DNA from: Pararhizobium gei
GTDB taxonomy: Bacteria; Pseudomonadota; Alphaproteobacteria; Rhizobiales; Rhizobiaceae
Reading direction: 5' to 3'
Length of the DNA: 64,000 nt
Assembly: GCF_029223885.1 (NCBI RefSeq)
Contig: NZ_CP119410.1
Location: 62,001-126,000 of the forward strand
Shown here: in pieces, positions 24,518 to 33,639 of the stretch
How positions within the stretch are numbered: position 1 is the stretch's first letter
Layout of the letters: every line of letters begins with the position of its first letter
Notes under the pieces: model-generated
What the model saw: only the letters and a program-made list of their open reading frames with translations
Databases searched by the model: none
Told to the model about the DNA's origin: nothing
Made by a program: the position numbers and the translations under genes

Positions 24518-26494
24518 TCACTGCTGCCCGATCTTGCCGATTGACAGGCGGGTGCCGGCGCCGGCCAGCAGCGCAAGCACGATGTCCTGCACGCTGCCCC
24601 AGGTATTATTCGTCATCCACAGCACCAGCACACCCGCGCTCGCGATACCGGCAAGCGCGATAACGTTGGTGATCCAGTCCCAGGCGCGGAGCGAATGAAG
24701 CAGAGTTGTCAGCGGCGCGCCGGCAGCTGGCTGAAGCGCGCCATTCGGCCATTTGACTATCAGACCGCTTTCCGCTGCGAGGATTATCGGCACGTTGATC
24801 GCCCCATCGGCACTTTCCAGGCCCAAAAGCACGACAAACCTCTCCGATAGTTTCAAGACGTCGTCCAATGTTCCTTCAACGGGCGGATTTGCGGACTTCA
24901 GCGCCCTAACGTCCCGCTGAAGCTTTGCCAGCTCGGCCTTGAGGTCATCCGTCGGTGGTGCCTGCAAAGCTCTGGTAATTTCCCTGTCGAGCTTCTCGAG
25001 CACGGCCGAGGCAAAGGCGGCAGGCTTTTTCTCCAGAACCGCGGTGGCACCGTTCAACGCCGTCGCGCGGGTCGCGGTGTGTTTGCCGTCACCGCCGGGC
25101 TCGATTGGAACGAATGCGCCATTGCGAAGATCGAGCGCGCTATTCCACTCGGCAGGCGCGTCGGTGCCCAAATAACTCGCTGCCGGCGCCAGCTTGGCGG
25201 CTATCAGGTCGTAACGACGCGCTGCCTGGTACAGCAAATCGAAATCGGCAAGTTCGGCGCAGAGTGTCTCCAAGGCGGCGGCAACGGCATCGCGGTTCCA
25301 TTCGATGGCATCCAGCGTGATGCACAGCCGTTGTGCCAAAAGGCCGAAGGTTTCGGTCGCGTTATTCCTGGGTTCCGTGGGCTGCGTGACTGCAATCAGC
25401 ATTCCGTCTGCCCGCGTGAGCAGTTCGATCCAGGCTTTGTAGTCCCCGACTTTTGCCGTGGTGTCCACGCCAGCAAGAATCTCGGTATCGAGCGCAGTCA
25501 GCTCGGAGACAAGCCGCGTAGCCCGCCTCCTGACCGCCGCCTGTTTCGTCGTGTTCGCTAGCGTTTGCGCAGCGTCACGCAGGCGCGCTGTTTCAATGCG
25601 ATGGACGGCAATTGGCCGTGCGGTGCGCCAGTCGGTCACCGCGGCACCAAGCAGCACGCCCAGGGCGATGACAATGCCTGCAAGCCATGCTGACGCCCGG
25701 ACATCGACACTGAGCGTCCGTACTGACTGCCCGCCTCCGTTGCCCGGCACGATCACATTGATCGAGTAGCTGCCAGGGGCAACGCCTGACGGCAGTTGCA
25801 CAGCGAAGACACAAGATTGGTTAGCGGGCAGGGGGCGGGGGCAACGGTCGTCGCTCACCATTGGCTCTGTCTCAGTGGCCGACTGCACTTTGGCATCGGT
25901 GGGGCCGAAAAGCAGCTGCCCGACAATCGGCTGACCGATCTCGACAGGCTCGTTCGATGCGTTGTGCGCGGTCAACTGGATCGGATAGGGCTTCGGGGTG
26001 AGGAAGTTGAGAAAGCTCAGATCGGCATGCAGCGGCTTGGGCTCCAACAGCAAGCCGTCCGTGACAGCCGTCATAGTGCGGGTAATTCGCACCGGATAGC
26101 GCGAGGTCCCCAACTTTCCCGCAGCCTCAATGAAAATCTCGTAGACGCCGGGTTTGGCAAATTCGCCGCTGACTTCGAAGGTTGCGGTCTCGCCTGACAT
26201 GAGTTTGAACGTGCCGTCCGACGGGGTCGCAAGCGGGTACTTGATCCACTTGGCGTCGACCTTTTCATGTGTGGTTTCGTTTTGAAACTCCTTACCCACC
26301 GTTACAAGGACCTCCGCCTCCTCACCCTTGAGCGTAATCGATGCGCGGCCGTTGACGATCGTGGTCTTCGTCGCCGTGGCCGTATCGCTGGTTGCATTGT
26401 TGACCTTCTCCACGCCTGCCGCCGGCCCGGAAATGGCCGCGATCAGTATCGTAAAAAAAAGCAATCCGATTCTGGAACTAAACTTCAAGTTCAT
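24518..26494 (-). CDS. Membrane protein with exported beta-rich region and cytoplasmic helical region
   Basis: The 658-residue protein starts with a signal sequence (LLFFTILIAAISGPAAG). Residues 30-265 look like two Ig-like beta-sandwich domains (EFAKPGVYEIFIEAAG, then a CARDB-like part with AHNASNEPVEIG and LPSGVAPGSYSINVIV) with a Cys pair near 218/228. A transmembrane helix (270-286) leads to an alanine-rich helical region of about 310 residues, and two more hydrophobic segments close the protein (about 608-627 and 633-648). I do not recognise the family. GGGAGAG precedes ATG 26494. It is divergent from the YbaY-astacin-caspase operon across an AT-rich 470-bp gap and could be its sensor or a substrate (inference). 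Confidence 0.7.
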   Translation of the reverse strand: MNLKFSSRIGLLFFTILIAAISGPAAGVEKVNNATSDTATATKTTIVNGRASITLKGEEAEVLVTVGKEFQNETTHEKVDAKWIKYPLATPSDGTFKLMSGETATFEVSGEFAKPGVYEIFIEAAGKLGTSRYPVRITRTMTAVTDGLLLEPKPLHADLSFLNFLTPKPYPIQLTAHNASNEPVEIGQPIVGQLLFGPTDAKVQSATETEPMVSDDRCPRPLPANQSCVFAVQLPSGVAPGSYSINVIVPGNGGGQSVRTLSVDVRASAWLAGIVIALGVLLGAAVTDWRTARPIAVHRIETARLRDAAQTLANTTKQAAVRRRATRLVSELTALDTEILAGVDTTAKVGDYKAWIELLTRADGMLIAVTQPTEPRNNATETFGLLAQRLCITLDAIEWNRDAVAAALETLCAELADFDLLYQAARRYDLIAAKLAPAASYLGTDAPAEWNSALDLRNGAFVPIEPGGDGKHTATRATALNGATAVLEKKPAAFASAVLEKLDREITRALQAPPTDDLKAELAKLQRDVRALKSANPPVEGTLDDVLKLSERFVVLLGLESADGAINVPIILAAESGLIVKWPNGALQPAAGAPLTTLLHSLRAWDWITNVIALAGIASAGVLVLWMTNNTWGSVQDIVLALLAGAGTRLSIGKIGQQ

Positions 26495-26519
26495 CGTCCG
26501 ATCTCTCCCAAAAGCCACG

Positions 26520-26963
26520 CCATATGAAATTCCGAACTACAATATTGATAATCTAAAAAGTAAATTATGCCAATAAAGCGTGTATTTTTATTTATAGCTC
26601 GATTGATAGTTTGTTGATTTATATTATAAATACGATGGGGTAGATTTTTCTGCAATTTCACGTCACGGCTTCGATAGTCAATAGTAGTGCAGAAATAGAG
26701 TACCGATGGCGACCGTCGCGCGGATGCCCTTGAAATAGTCGACCGATATTCTTGCCCGGACTGCATGTGCTCTTGACGTAACGCGATTTATGGTAGTAGA
26801 TTTCTTTAAAGTCAAGGAGCGGGCCGGACCGGCATGAGAGCTGTCTTACATAGGTCGCAAGAGGGCATATGCGGCGTTTGCCGGTGTGTTGCTATTTCCC
26901 AATTTATCGCCCCCATGCTTTGTGAGACGAGGACGGGAGTTCGCCGGAAACGGCCGATCGAGC
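26520..26963. promoter_or_regulatory. AT-rich divergent promoter region
   Basis: The gap between the membrane-protein gene (-) and the protease operon (+) is strikingly AT-rich from about 26525 to 26660, in contrast to coding DNA near 60 percent GC on either side. Such islands are favoured by xenogeneic silencers (MucR/Ros or H-NS-like proteins) in rhizobia. No intact gene was seen in it. Confidence 0.5.
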
Positions 26964-27344
26964 ATGACGATTGTTGATATCCTGGGCATGGTTGAGCTTG
27001 CACAAGGACCGGTCGCGGAGGGGCTTGACGTTCGGGTTCGCTTTGAGGACACAACGATGATGGACGGCCCGTCGATCGTGATCGCCGAGACCATGGTGCG
27101 GCTGGCGCCAGGCGCAGCGGCGTCCGCTCGGTTCAGGCTGGCTGTGCCCGCCGGCAGACTCGACACACGGCGGCATTATACGCTCTCGGCGCGCGGCAGG
27201 CGTGCAGGTTCGTCCGATTTTCGGGACTTCGGCACCGTCCAATCCTATTCATGGCGTGCTGGCGTCGACACTTTGTACCATCTTACGATCGAGACGTTCA
27301 CGGGCGACCAGCAGAATCCGAGCGAACTTCGGCCTTCTGAATAA
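26964..27344 (+). CDS. YbaY/YscW-like beta-barrel domain protein
   Basis: This 126-residue protein shows the pattern of the YbaY/YscW lipoprotein family: GPVAEGLDVRVRFEDTTMMD, GPSIVIAETMVRLAPG, ARFRLAVPAGRLDTRRHYTL. In that family the domain is a small beta-sandwich in lipoproteins, including chaperones of the secretin in type III secretion. Here there is neither a lipobox nor a signal peptide from the preferred ATG 26964; the longer frame to 26886 adds no signal either. It is the first gene before the astacin gene (92 bp), so it may be an inhibitor, chaperone or sensor in the cascade (inference). Confidence 0.55.
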   Translation: MTIVDILGMVELAQGPVAEGLDVRVRFEDTTMMDGPSIVIAETMVRLAPGAAASARFRLAVPAGRLDTRRHYTLSARGRRAGSSDFRDFGTVQSYSWRAGVDTLYHLTIETFTGDQQNPSELRPSE

Positions 27345-27436
27345 GATCACGCGGGTAACCGGGCAGCGCAGTCCATCGGCTGCTGATTTTTGCGACCAGT
27401 ATCATGCACTAGCAACGAAATTCAGAGGAGGACGGC

Positions 27437-28225
27437 ATGGCTGACGGCGAACAGACTGGCGGGAACGAAATCAAGACCACTTTCATGTTGGTGGGAGACA
27501 AGCTGCGCCCGGTACAGTATACGGTGGTGGACGGCCTGGCAGTGGTCGAGGGGTGCATCGTCATCGGCACGCCGGAAGAGGCGGAAGCCAATCTCAAAGC
27601 GGTGCAGGATCAGCCGGGCCTGTTGCGCGCCGATGTACAAGCTCAGGGGGTGGCCATAAAGGGCAAGGCCTTTCGCTGGGACAAAGGCAAGCTGATATAC
27701 GAGATCGATCCTGCGCTACCCCATCCCGAACGTGTCGAGCAGGCGATGGATCACTGGCGCCAAAACACCGCGATCACGTTCGAGAAGCGAGATCCTGCCA
27801 ACGCCGAGCATAAGAACTATGTACGCTTCGTCCCCGGCACCGGCTGCCGCTCGGCGGTAGGCAGGCGGGGCGGCATGCAGCAACTGGTGCTCGGCCCGGA
27901 ATGCACTAAGGGCAACGTCATTCACGAGATCGGCCACGCGCTGGGGCTCTTTCACGAGCAGAGCCGTGGCGACCGCGATGCCCATATCCGAATCCGTTTC
28001 GACCGCATCCAGGAAGGGATGGAGCATAATTTCACCCAGCATATAGACGACGGCATTGATGTCGAGGCCTATGACTTTGGCTCGATCATGCATTATCCGC
28101 TCAATGCGTTCTCGGTCGACGGCAAGCCGACTATCGAGTTGGTTCATGACTTTCCCGGCGTGGTCGGCCAGCGCGAGAAGTTGAGCGAAGGCGATCGTGC
28201 CACCATCAAGAAGCTCTACAAATGA
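27437..28225 (+). CDS. Astacin-like (M12A) zinc metalloprotease
   Basis: The 262-residue protein carries the full astacin signature: HEIGHALGLFHEQSR (His163, Glu164, His167, His173 bind zinc and activate water) and the Met-turn YDFGSIMHYP (Met218, Tyr220). Cys137 and Cys156 match the family's disulfide region. The first 75 residues look like a propeptide (AVVEGCIVIGTPEEAEANL), which would keep the enzyme inactive until cut; Cys40 within it could act as a switch (inference). There is no signal peptide, though most astacins are secreted. AGAGGAGG precedes the ATG. The stop overlaps the caspase start (ATGA at 28222-28225), so both are translated together. Confidence 0.9.
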   Translation: MADGEQTGGNEIKTTFMLVGDKLRPVQYTVVDGLAVVEGCIVIGTPEEAEANLKAVQDQPGLLRADVQAQGVAIKGKAFRWDKGKLIYEIDPALPHPERVEQAMDHWRQNTAITFEKRDPANAEHKNYVRFVPGTGCRSAVGRRGGMQQLVLGPECTKGNVIHEIGHALGLFHEQSRGDRDAHIRIRFDRIQEGMEHNFTQHIDDGIDVEAYDFGSIMHYPLNAFSVDGKPTIELVHDFPGVVGQREKLSEGDRATIKKLYK

Positions 28226-29460
28226 CGCTGGTTTTCGACCGTACCGCCGATCTCGCGGGGAAACCGCAGACCCATGTCTTTCTCGTCGGCGTCAGCGAAT
28301 ACACGCATCTTCCCGGCATCGACGAGCCGCCGGACGCGGCAAGCTTCGGGCTACAGCGTCTCGCGTCCCCGGCGCTGAGTGCCTGGGAGGTCTGCCGCTG
28401 GCTCGCCGCGCATGCCGATACGCTGTATCGGCCACTGGGCTCGATCCGGTTACTGATGTCGCCGGCGCCCGACGAAGTGGCGAAACTCATGCCGATCACC
28501 GCGCCAAGGGGCGTGCAGATGACCAATACTCAAGGCGAGCGTATCACCGCGCCCGACGGAACCAATATCAGCGCCGCCAACGTCGAGCAGGCCGACTGGG
28601 CTCATTTCGTGACGGAGGCCTGGGCATGGCGGCGCGCTGCCGCGCCTCATCGCGACAGCGTCACCATGTTTTATTATTCCGGCCATGGGCTCGAACGTTC
28701 CGGCGATACGCTCATCACCCTTGCTGATTTCACCGATCCGGCGGGCGGTGGCAAGCTGCAGCGCTGCTGCGAGGTGAAGTCTAATTTCGTGCTCGGCATG
28801 GCGCCCACCAACGATGAATTCAGCAATATCGCGCGGAGCCAGTTCTATTTCATCGACGCATGCCGTGAACCGTTGCTCGAACCGGTTGCCATCACTGCGA
28901 ATACCGCTTCGGTGTGGGAGACGATGGCGGGCAAGGACGACCGGACCACGCCGATCTTCCTCGCCACCTATGCGGGCCTGCGCGCCTTGGCCATCCGGGG
29001 CCAGGCGACCGATTTCTGTGCCGGCCTGCTCAAGGCGCTGGACACGGGTTCGGACAATTGCGACGTGCAGGACGCGCAGGGACGCTGGCCGGTCGATAGC
29101 GTCTCGCTGAGCGCCGCCCTCGAGAACTACTTCGGATGGATGGGCACGGGACAATTCGCGCCGACAACGGGAACCGTGTTCGGACGCCCGAGACTATGCT
29201 GGCTGGCCGATCCACCGGTCGTAGACTTCCGCGTCCTGGTGCGCCCGGATGCGGCAATCCCGGCTACTGAAATTCTCCTGACCAATCAGAACACTGGCTT
29301 CGAGAAGCGCATCGCCGCATCAACCGCCGACCACCCGTATCCAGTCAATGTGCCAGCCGGCGTCTACAGCCTCCTTCCGACTGCGAGTGGCGCCAAACGC
29401 CCCCCCGTTTTTCAGCTCGTCAACCAGCTCATGTTGGAATGGCCGGTCACGATAGGTTGA
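28222..29460 (+). CDS. Caspase-like (C14) protease with C-terminal beta-sandwich
   Basis: This 412-residue cytoplasmic protein has a peptidase C14 p20-like core: HVFLVGVSEYTHLPG at the first strand, the catalytic His155 in MFYYSGHG, and the catalytic Cys214 in FYFIDACREP. The specificity loops follow (ATYAGLRALAIRG). Residues from about 315 form a separate beta-rich domain (VDFRVLVRPDAAIPAT, VPAGVYSLLPTASG) whose pattern recalls the N-terminus of the next protein. Bacterial caspase-like enzymes act in abortive infection, gasdermin activation and CRISPR-linked proteolysis. Its partners here are an astacin upstream (overlapping) and a trypsin-PLD fusion 5 bp downstream, which argues for a cascade. 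Confidence 0.88.
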   Translation: MTLVFDRTADLAGKPQTHVFLVGVSEYTHLPGIDEPPDAASFGLQRLASPALSAWEVCRWLAAHADTLYRPLGSIRLLMSPAPDEVAKLMPITAPRGVQMTNTQGERITAPDGTNISAANVEQADWAHFVTEAWAWRRAAAPHRDSVTMFYYSGHGLERSGDTLITLADFTDPAGGGKLQRCCEVKSNFVLGMAPTNDEFSNIARSQFYFIDACREPLLEPVAITANTASVWETMAGKDDRTTPIFLATYAGLRALAIRGQATDFCAGLLKALDTGSDNCDVQDAQGRWPVDSVSLSAALENYFGWMGTGQFAPTTGTVFGRPRLCWLADPPVVDFRVLVRPDAAIPATEILLTNQNTGFEKRIAASTADHPYPVNVPAGVYSLLPTASGAKRPPVFQLVNQLMLEWPVTIG

Positions 29461-29465
29461 GCGCC

Positions 29466-32400
29466 ATGGCAAAGAAAAAACTCTTCCTCACGGTGCCGAA
29501 GGCCTTCGAGAACGCGCGTGCCCAGGTGTCGATCCTTGCACACGACCTGACAGTCGTGCGCTCAACGACGCTAAGAGAAGCCGCCGGCGGTATAGAGCTG
29601 GAGCCTGGTGTCTATGCCGCGCGTGCCGTGCTGGCTGATGGAAATGTTCTCCAGGCCGCTTTCAAACTGTACAAGACCACGAAGCAGGAAGTGGTCGAAC
29701 TTGTCGCCATGCCAACCTCCCAGTCCGGCTTGCACGCGGTTTCGTCACGTGTGTTCGCGACAAGCAGCGCAGCCCGCAATAGTCTCGCCCTGGAGGGCGT
29801 CGCCGCCTCTTATGCGCCGGGATCGAGCGCACTTGTTGAGGCCGATATGACTTCCGAGTCTGTTGCGTCGGTCGAGGCGCCAAGCTTGTCGCTGGTGAAC
29901 CTCGGACTGGAAGGCGTGGTTTCAGAGAGCGCGGAACCGGTGACGCTGGATCCGGCAGGCAAGGTCCAGATGTCGGCGCAGGCTGGCATCCGATTCGTAA
30001 AGGCGCATTATCAGACGGGCGACCTGCTCGTGGCCGTGCCGACCAGCCATGGCGAGTCGGCAACTCTGAGCTTCACGCCGGGCGATCCGGACGTTCATGT
30101 CGACCTGGAAGATGACGATGCCGACCTGCTGCTCGCCTATCTAGGCACGCGCCAACTCGAGCAGCTCTCGCAGCTCATCGGCGGCTACTGGGAGAGGTCC
30201 CGCGATCTGTTGGAGGGTAAGAGGATACGCCCGGTGGCCGCCGCGGTTGGCGCCTATGTGTCGGTTCTTGTCGGCTCTCCGGACCTCAGCGAGGCGGACT
30301 GCCTGTCCGAAGACAACTGGCTAAACAGATGGACCAACAACCTTTTCAAGGACTTTCCCTGGCTGGTGGATGGATTGTGCATCCGAGCAGAGATTCTGGC
30401 TCGGCGCGGGGAGCATGAAGAGGCGATCAGGCTGTTCTGCATGTTGTCGGAACGTGGTTTGCCGATGTTCACCTTTGGCTTCCGTTTCGCGATCGATCGC
30501 CTCGGTGGCTATCGCAACGCTGCCGAGAAAGGACTGCTTCGACAAGACCATCTGGCATCGATCGAAGCCGTGTTGACGCCGTTGAAGCGGCTCGCGGCCA
30601 CGGTCGATTTTCGCAGGCCGGTGTTGAGTTTCTGGCACGCGGCTCCCACTCATCAGCGGGAAGAGGAGCGGCAACTGCCTGTCCCGTCCATCCGCACGAC
30701 AGCAACCACAGCGGTGATATCACAAATCACGAGGAGCCAACCAATGGACGAGGCAGTCGAGCGGCAGCGCCGGAAGAATGCGCGAACCACACGTAACGAG
30801 GAATTCGTGCAGCGCCTGTTTGCCAGGCATCCAGATGCCAGCGCCCACTATAAAGCCGAACTGGAATCCGCGTCTTTGGAGAGCGATGTAGCGCTTGAGT
30901 CGGTCGCCTCCGCCGCGCCCGCGACGACCGGGCGCGAGCTCATGCTGGAGACGATCGTACGCAAGGAGCGCCCGGTACTGTTCGTCAGGGACGACTGGCT
31001 GGACATCGAGAACGTCACGACATTTGGTCTTGAAGCGGAAGAACTGGTACGCGACCTCAACGCGCGGCGCAATATACTGAAGCCGCTGATGCCGCTGGTC
31101 GGGCGCATTGACGTCACTTCCTTTCCGGGTGCCGAATTCCTGGGTACCGCCTGGTTTGTCGATGTCGATATCGTCGTCACTAACCGCCACGTTGCCGAGT
31201 TGATTGCCCGCTGGGACGGACGTCGTTACGCCTTCAGCCGCGGGATCGGAGGAACGATTACCGCCTCGGTCAACACGCTGCACGAATTCGATGACCTTGC
31301 GGGCGACGCCGCGCGCAGTTTCGCTGTCGAGGAGGTGCTCTACATCGAGCGCGATCCGGCGGTCGATATTGCCTTCCTCAAAGTGCGCCGGCGCACCGAT
31401 GGCGCGCGTCTCGACCGAATTACGATCGCATCGTCCGACGCCGAACCCGACACATCCGTGGTCACCGTCGGCTATCCAGCGCGCGCATCCAAGCGCGTCA
31501 TCCCGGACCAGGACCTGATGGAACAACTCTATCGCGGACGCTTCGACATCAAACGCGCGGCGCCGGGCCTCGCAATGCCGCGCGACGGTGCGTCCTGGCG
31601 TCACGATTGCACCACGCTCGGCGGCGCCTCGGGTTCACCGGTGTTCGATCCGCGCACCGGCACCGCCGTCGGTTTGCATTTTGCAGGACTCTATGAAGAG
31701 GCAAACTTCGCGGTGCCGGCAACGATTTTGCGCGATTATGTCACCAAGCGGCGCTGGACAAAGCCGCCTGAGATCGAAACGACGCAACCGGCCAAGCCTG
31801 CGGCATCGCTGCAGACGCTGACTCCCGTCTCTCCGGTTCAGGCCACCACTCCCGGTGGGCTAACGGTAGGCTCAACGGGCGGCTCTGTAAGCGTGACAAT
31901 CCCGCTCACCATCAACTTCAGCCTCGGCCAGCCCATGGCGAACGTTACCGTGGCTGCCATGCCGGCGGTCAGTGTCGGGCCGACTGATGACGGCGGCGCA
32001 ACGATGGACGCGGAATCCGCTGTCAAGGCATTTTGGGCCGCGCGACCGGAGGGTGTGATCGCTGCGCGCGTGGGATTCCGCAGTGTCGGCGGGGCGATTG
32101 GCGAGCAGCCCTATATCGCGGCGGCAGCGCCTGCCGATCGGTTGGCCGACGTTGCGGATCGCGGACCCGTGCGCTTTGCCGGCTATGAGGTGCGCTATGA
32201 GCCGGCCAATGCCACCGAGATCATCGATGGCATGGCACTCACGGAGTCAGTCGACGCGATTTCCTATGACGACAGTGCGCGCACAGGAGCGGCCTTCTCG
32301 TTCGACCAGGTTGATGAGGAGATGACGGTCAGGGCACATGTCGGGCCGGAATATTCCTGGGATGAGCTCAAGGCTTTCCTGTCGGATGGCCGTGGTGGCG

Positions 32401-33590
32401 ATCTCGTTTCGGCAATCTACGAATTCCACGCCCCGCAGATTAAGGATGTCCTCGAGGCCAGGCTGGTTGCCGGAGCCTCGCTGACGCTGGTTTGTGACAA
32501 TGTCACCTATTCGCCGGTTAAGAACCCGAAGGAGGAGTTCGAGCGGATCGAAGTATTTAATGACTGGAACAATCGGTTCCGGCGGCGGTTCCAGCGGATG
32601 GTTCCGCCGGAGGGACGCAATGGCCTGATCTCGGACGCGTACCACATCAAGGTCACGGTGAAGCAGGACGACAGCTTCTGGCTCTCATCGGGAAACTGGA
32701 AGGCGGGCTCGAGCCAACCGGTGATCAGTGACGCGCAGCGTGATAACGCCGCCAGAGTCGATCTGCCTGGAAACCGCGAGTGGCACGTGGTGATCGACAA
32801 TGCCACTCTGGCCGACCGCTTCCGCAGCCATATCCTGCAGGATTTCCAGCGCTCGAAGGATCTGGGCGGATCCGAGCAGCCGCGCCAGCGCGAGGCATCG
32901 GACGCGTTTATCGAAGTAGCGCTCGACCAGCAGATCCTGGAAGAGCGACCGCCAGCGAGCCGCCTGCTCAAGCCCAAGACATTCTCCGGCCGCGTACGGG
33001 CGAAGCCGCTGCTTACCCCCGACCAGGAAGGTGCGGTCTATTCCGAGGCCGTGCTGGAACTGATCGGCTCGGCGACCGACAACCTGCTTTTCCAAATCCC
33101 CTACATCTCCATGCCGTCCAATCCTGATGCGGATCGTGGCTTCATCGACACGCTGCTCCAGGCTCTGACGGACAAGCTGTTGACGTTGCGCGATGCCAGG
33201 CTGATCCTGCGCTCGGGCGGATCTAAATTCTCCGCCCCCACCCACGCCGCATGGTTCTTCAAGTCGAAAGGCGTCGATATCGACAATCGGGTAAGGCAGA
33301 TCGAGAACCATCATACCAAGGGCATGATCGTCGATGGCAAACGTGTGCTGATCGGCAGTCATAACTGGAGCAAGCCCGGCGTGACTCTCAACCGCGACGC
33401 CTCGCTGCTGTTCGACAATACGCCTATCGCCAGCTACTTCGCCGAGGCTTTCGAGATCGACTGGCAGCGTGGCAGTCGCATCCGTCCGCGCGAATTCCGG
33501 CGGGAATCGATCCTGGAGGCAGCAGCAGGTGCCACGCCCCCGGGCCTCATGCGGGTATCGCTTTCCGCGTTGCTCAAAGATGAGGACTAG
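29466..33590 (+). CDS. Multidomain protein: beta-sandwich, helical repeats, trypsin-like protease, phospholipase D-like domain
   Basis: The product is 1374 residues. Residues 1-85 are a beta-rich domain (LEPGVYAARAVLADG) like the end of the caspase. A helical, TPR-like region follows (about 215-380). A trypsin-like domain has His575 (VVTNRHVAEL), Asp634 (AVDIAFLKV) and Ser722 in GGASGSPVF. The C-terminal 300 residues hold two phospholipase D half-sites: a divergent one (YHIKVTVKQDD, His1060/Lys1062) and a perfect HxKx4D (HHTKGMIVDG, His1283/Lys1285/Asp1290) followed by GSHNWS. PLD folds include nucleases, so the tail may be an effector released by proteolysis (inference). There is no signal peptide. 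ATG 29466 follows the caspase stop by 5 bp. Confidence 0.88.
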   Translation: MAKKKLFLTVPKAFENARAQVSILAHDLTVVRSTTLREAAGGIELEPGVYAARAVLADGNVLQAAFKLYKTTKQEVVELVAMPTSQSGLHAVSSRVFATSSAARNSLALEGVAASYAPGSSALVEADMTSESVASVEAPSLSLVNLGLEGVVSESAEPVTLDPAGKVQMSAQAGIRFVKAHYQTGDLLVAVPTSHGESATLSFTPGDPDVHVDLEDDDADLLLAYLGTRQLEQLSQLIGGYWERSRDLLEGKRIRPVAAAVGAYVSVLVGSPDLSEADCLSEDNWLNRWTNNLFKDFPWLVDGLCIRAEILARRGEHEEAIRLFCMLSERGLPMFTFGFRFAIDRLGGYRNAAEKGLLRQDHLASIEAVLTPLKRLAATVDFRRPVLSFWHAAPTHQREEERQLPVPSIRTTATTAVISQITRSQPMDEAVERQRRKNARTTRNEEFVQRLFARHPDASAHYKAELESASLESDVALESVASAAPATTGRELMLETIVRKERPVLFVRDDWLDIENVTTFGLEAEELVRDLNARRNILKPLMPLVGRIDVTSFPGAEFLGTAWFVDVDIVVTNRHVAELIARWDGRRYAFSRGIGGTITASVNTLHEFDDLAGDAARSFAVEEVLYIERDPAVDIAFLKVRRRTDGARLDRITIASSDAEPDTSVVTVGYPARASKRVIPDQDLMEQLYRGRFDIKRAAPGLAMPRDGASWRHDCTTLGGASGSPVFDPRTGTAVGLHFAGLYEEANFAVPATILRDYVTKRRWTKPPEIETTQPAKPAASLQTLTPVSPVQATTPGGLTVGSTGGSVSVTIPLTINFSLGQPMANVTVAAMPAVSVGPTDDGGATMDAESAVKAFWAARPEGVIAARVGFRSVGGAIGEQPYIAAAAPADRLADVADRGPVRFAGYEVRYEPANATEIIDGMALTESVDAISYDDSARTGAAFSFDQVDEEMTVRAHVGPEYSWDELKAFLSDGRGGDLVSAIYEFHAPQIKDVLEARLVAGASLTLVCDNVTYSPVKNPKEEFERIEVFNDWNNRFRRRFQRMVPPEGRNGLISDAYHIKVTVKQDDSFWLSSGNWKAGSSQPVISDAQRDNAARVDLPGNREWHVVIDNATLADRFRSHILQDFQRSKDLGGSEQPRQREASDAFIEVALDQQILEERPPASRLLKPKTFSGRVRAKPLLTPDQEGAVYSEAVLELIGSATDNLLFQIPYISMPSNPDADRGFIDTLLQALTDKLLTLRDARLILRSGGSKFSAPTHAAWFFKSKGVDIDNRVRQIENHHTKGMIVDGKRVLIGSHNWSKPGVTLNRDASLLFDNTPIASYFAEAFEIDWQRGSRIRPREFRRESILEAAAGATPPGLMRVSLSALLKDED

Positions 33591-33639
33591 ATATGGTTGG
33601 TGTCGTTGCCGTGGGCGTATCCTTCTTAACATCGCGCGG

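Noticed and set aside
30720..31604. 294-codon open frame on the minus strand
   Set aside because: It is a shadow of the trypsin domain of the large fusion, where the catalytic triad proves the plus-strand frame.
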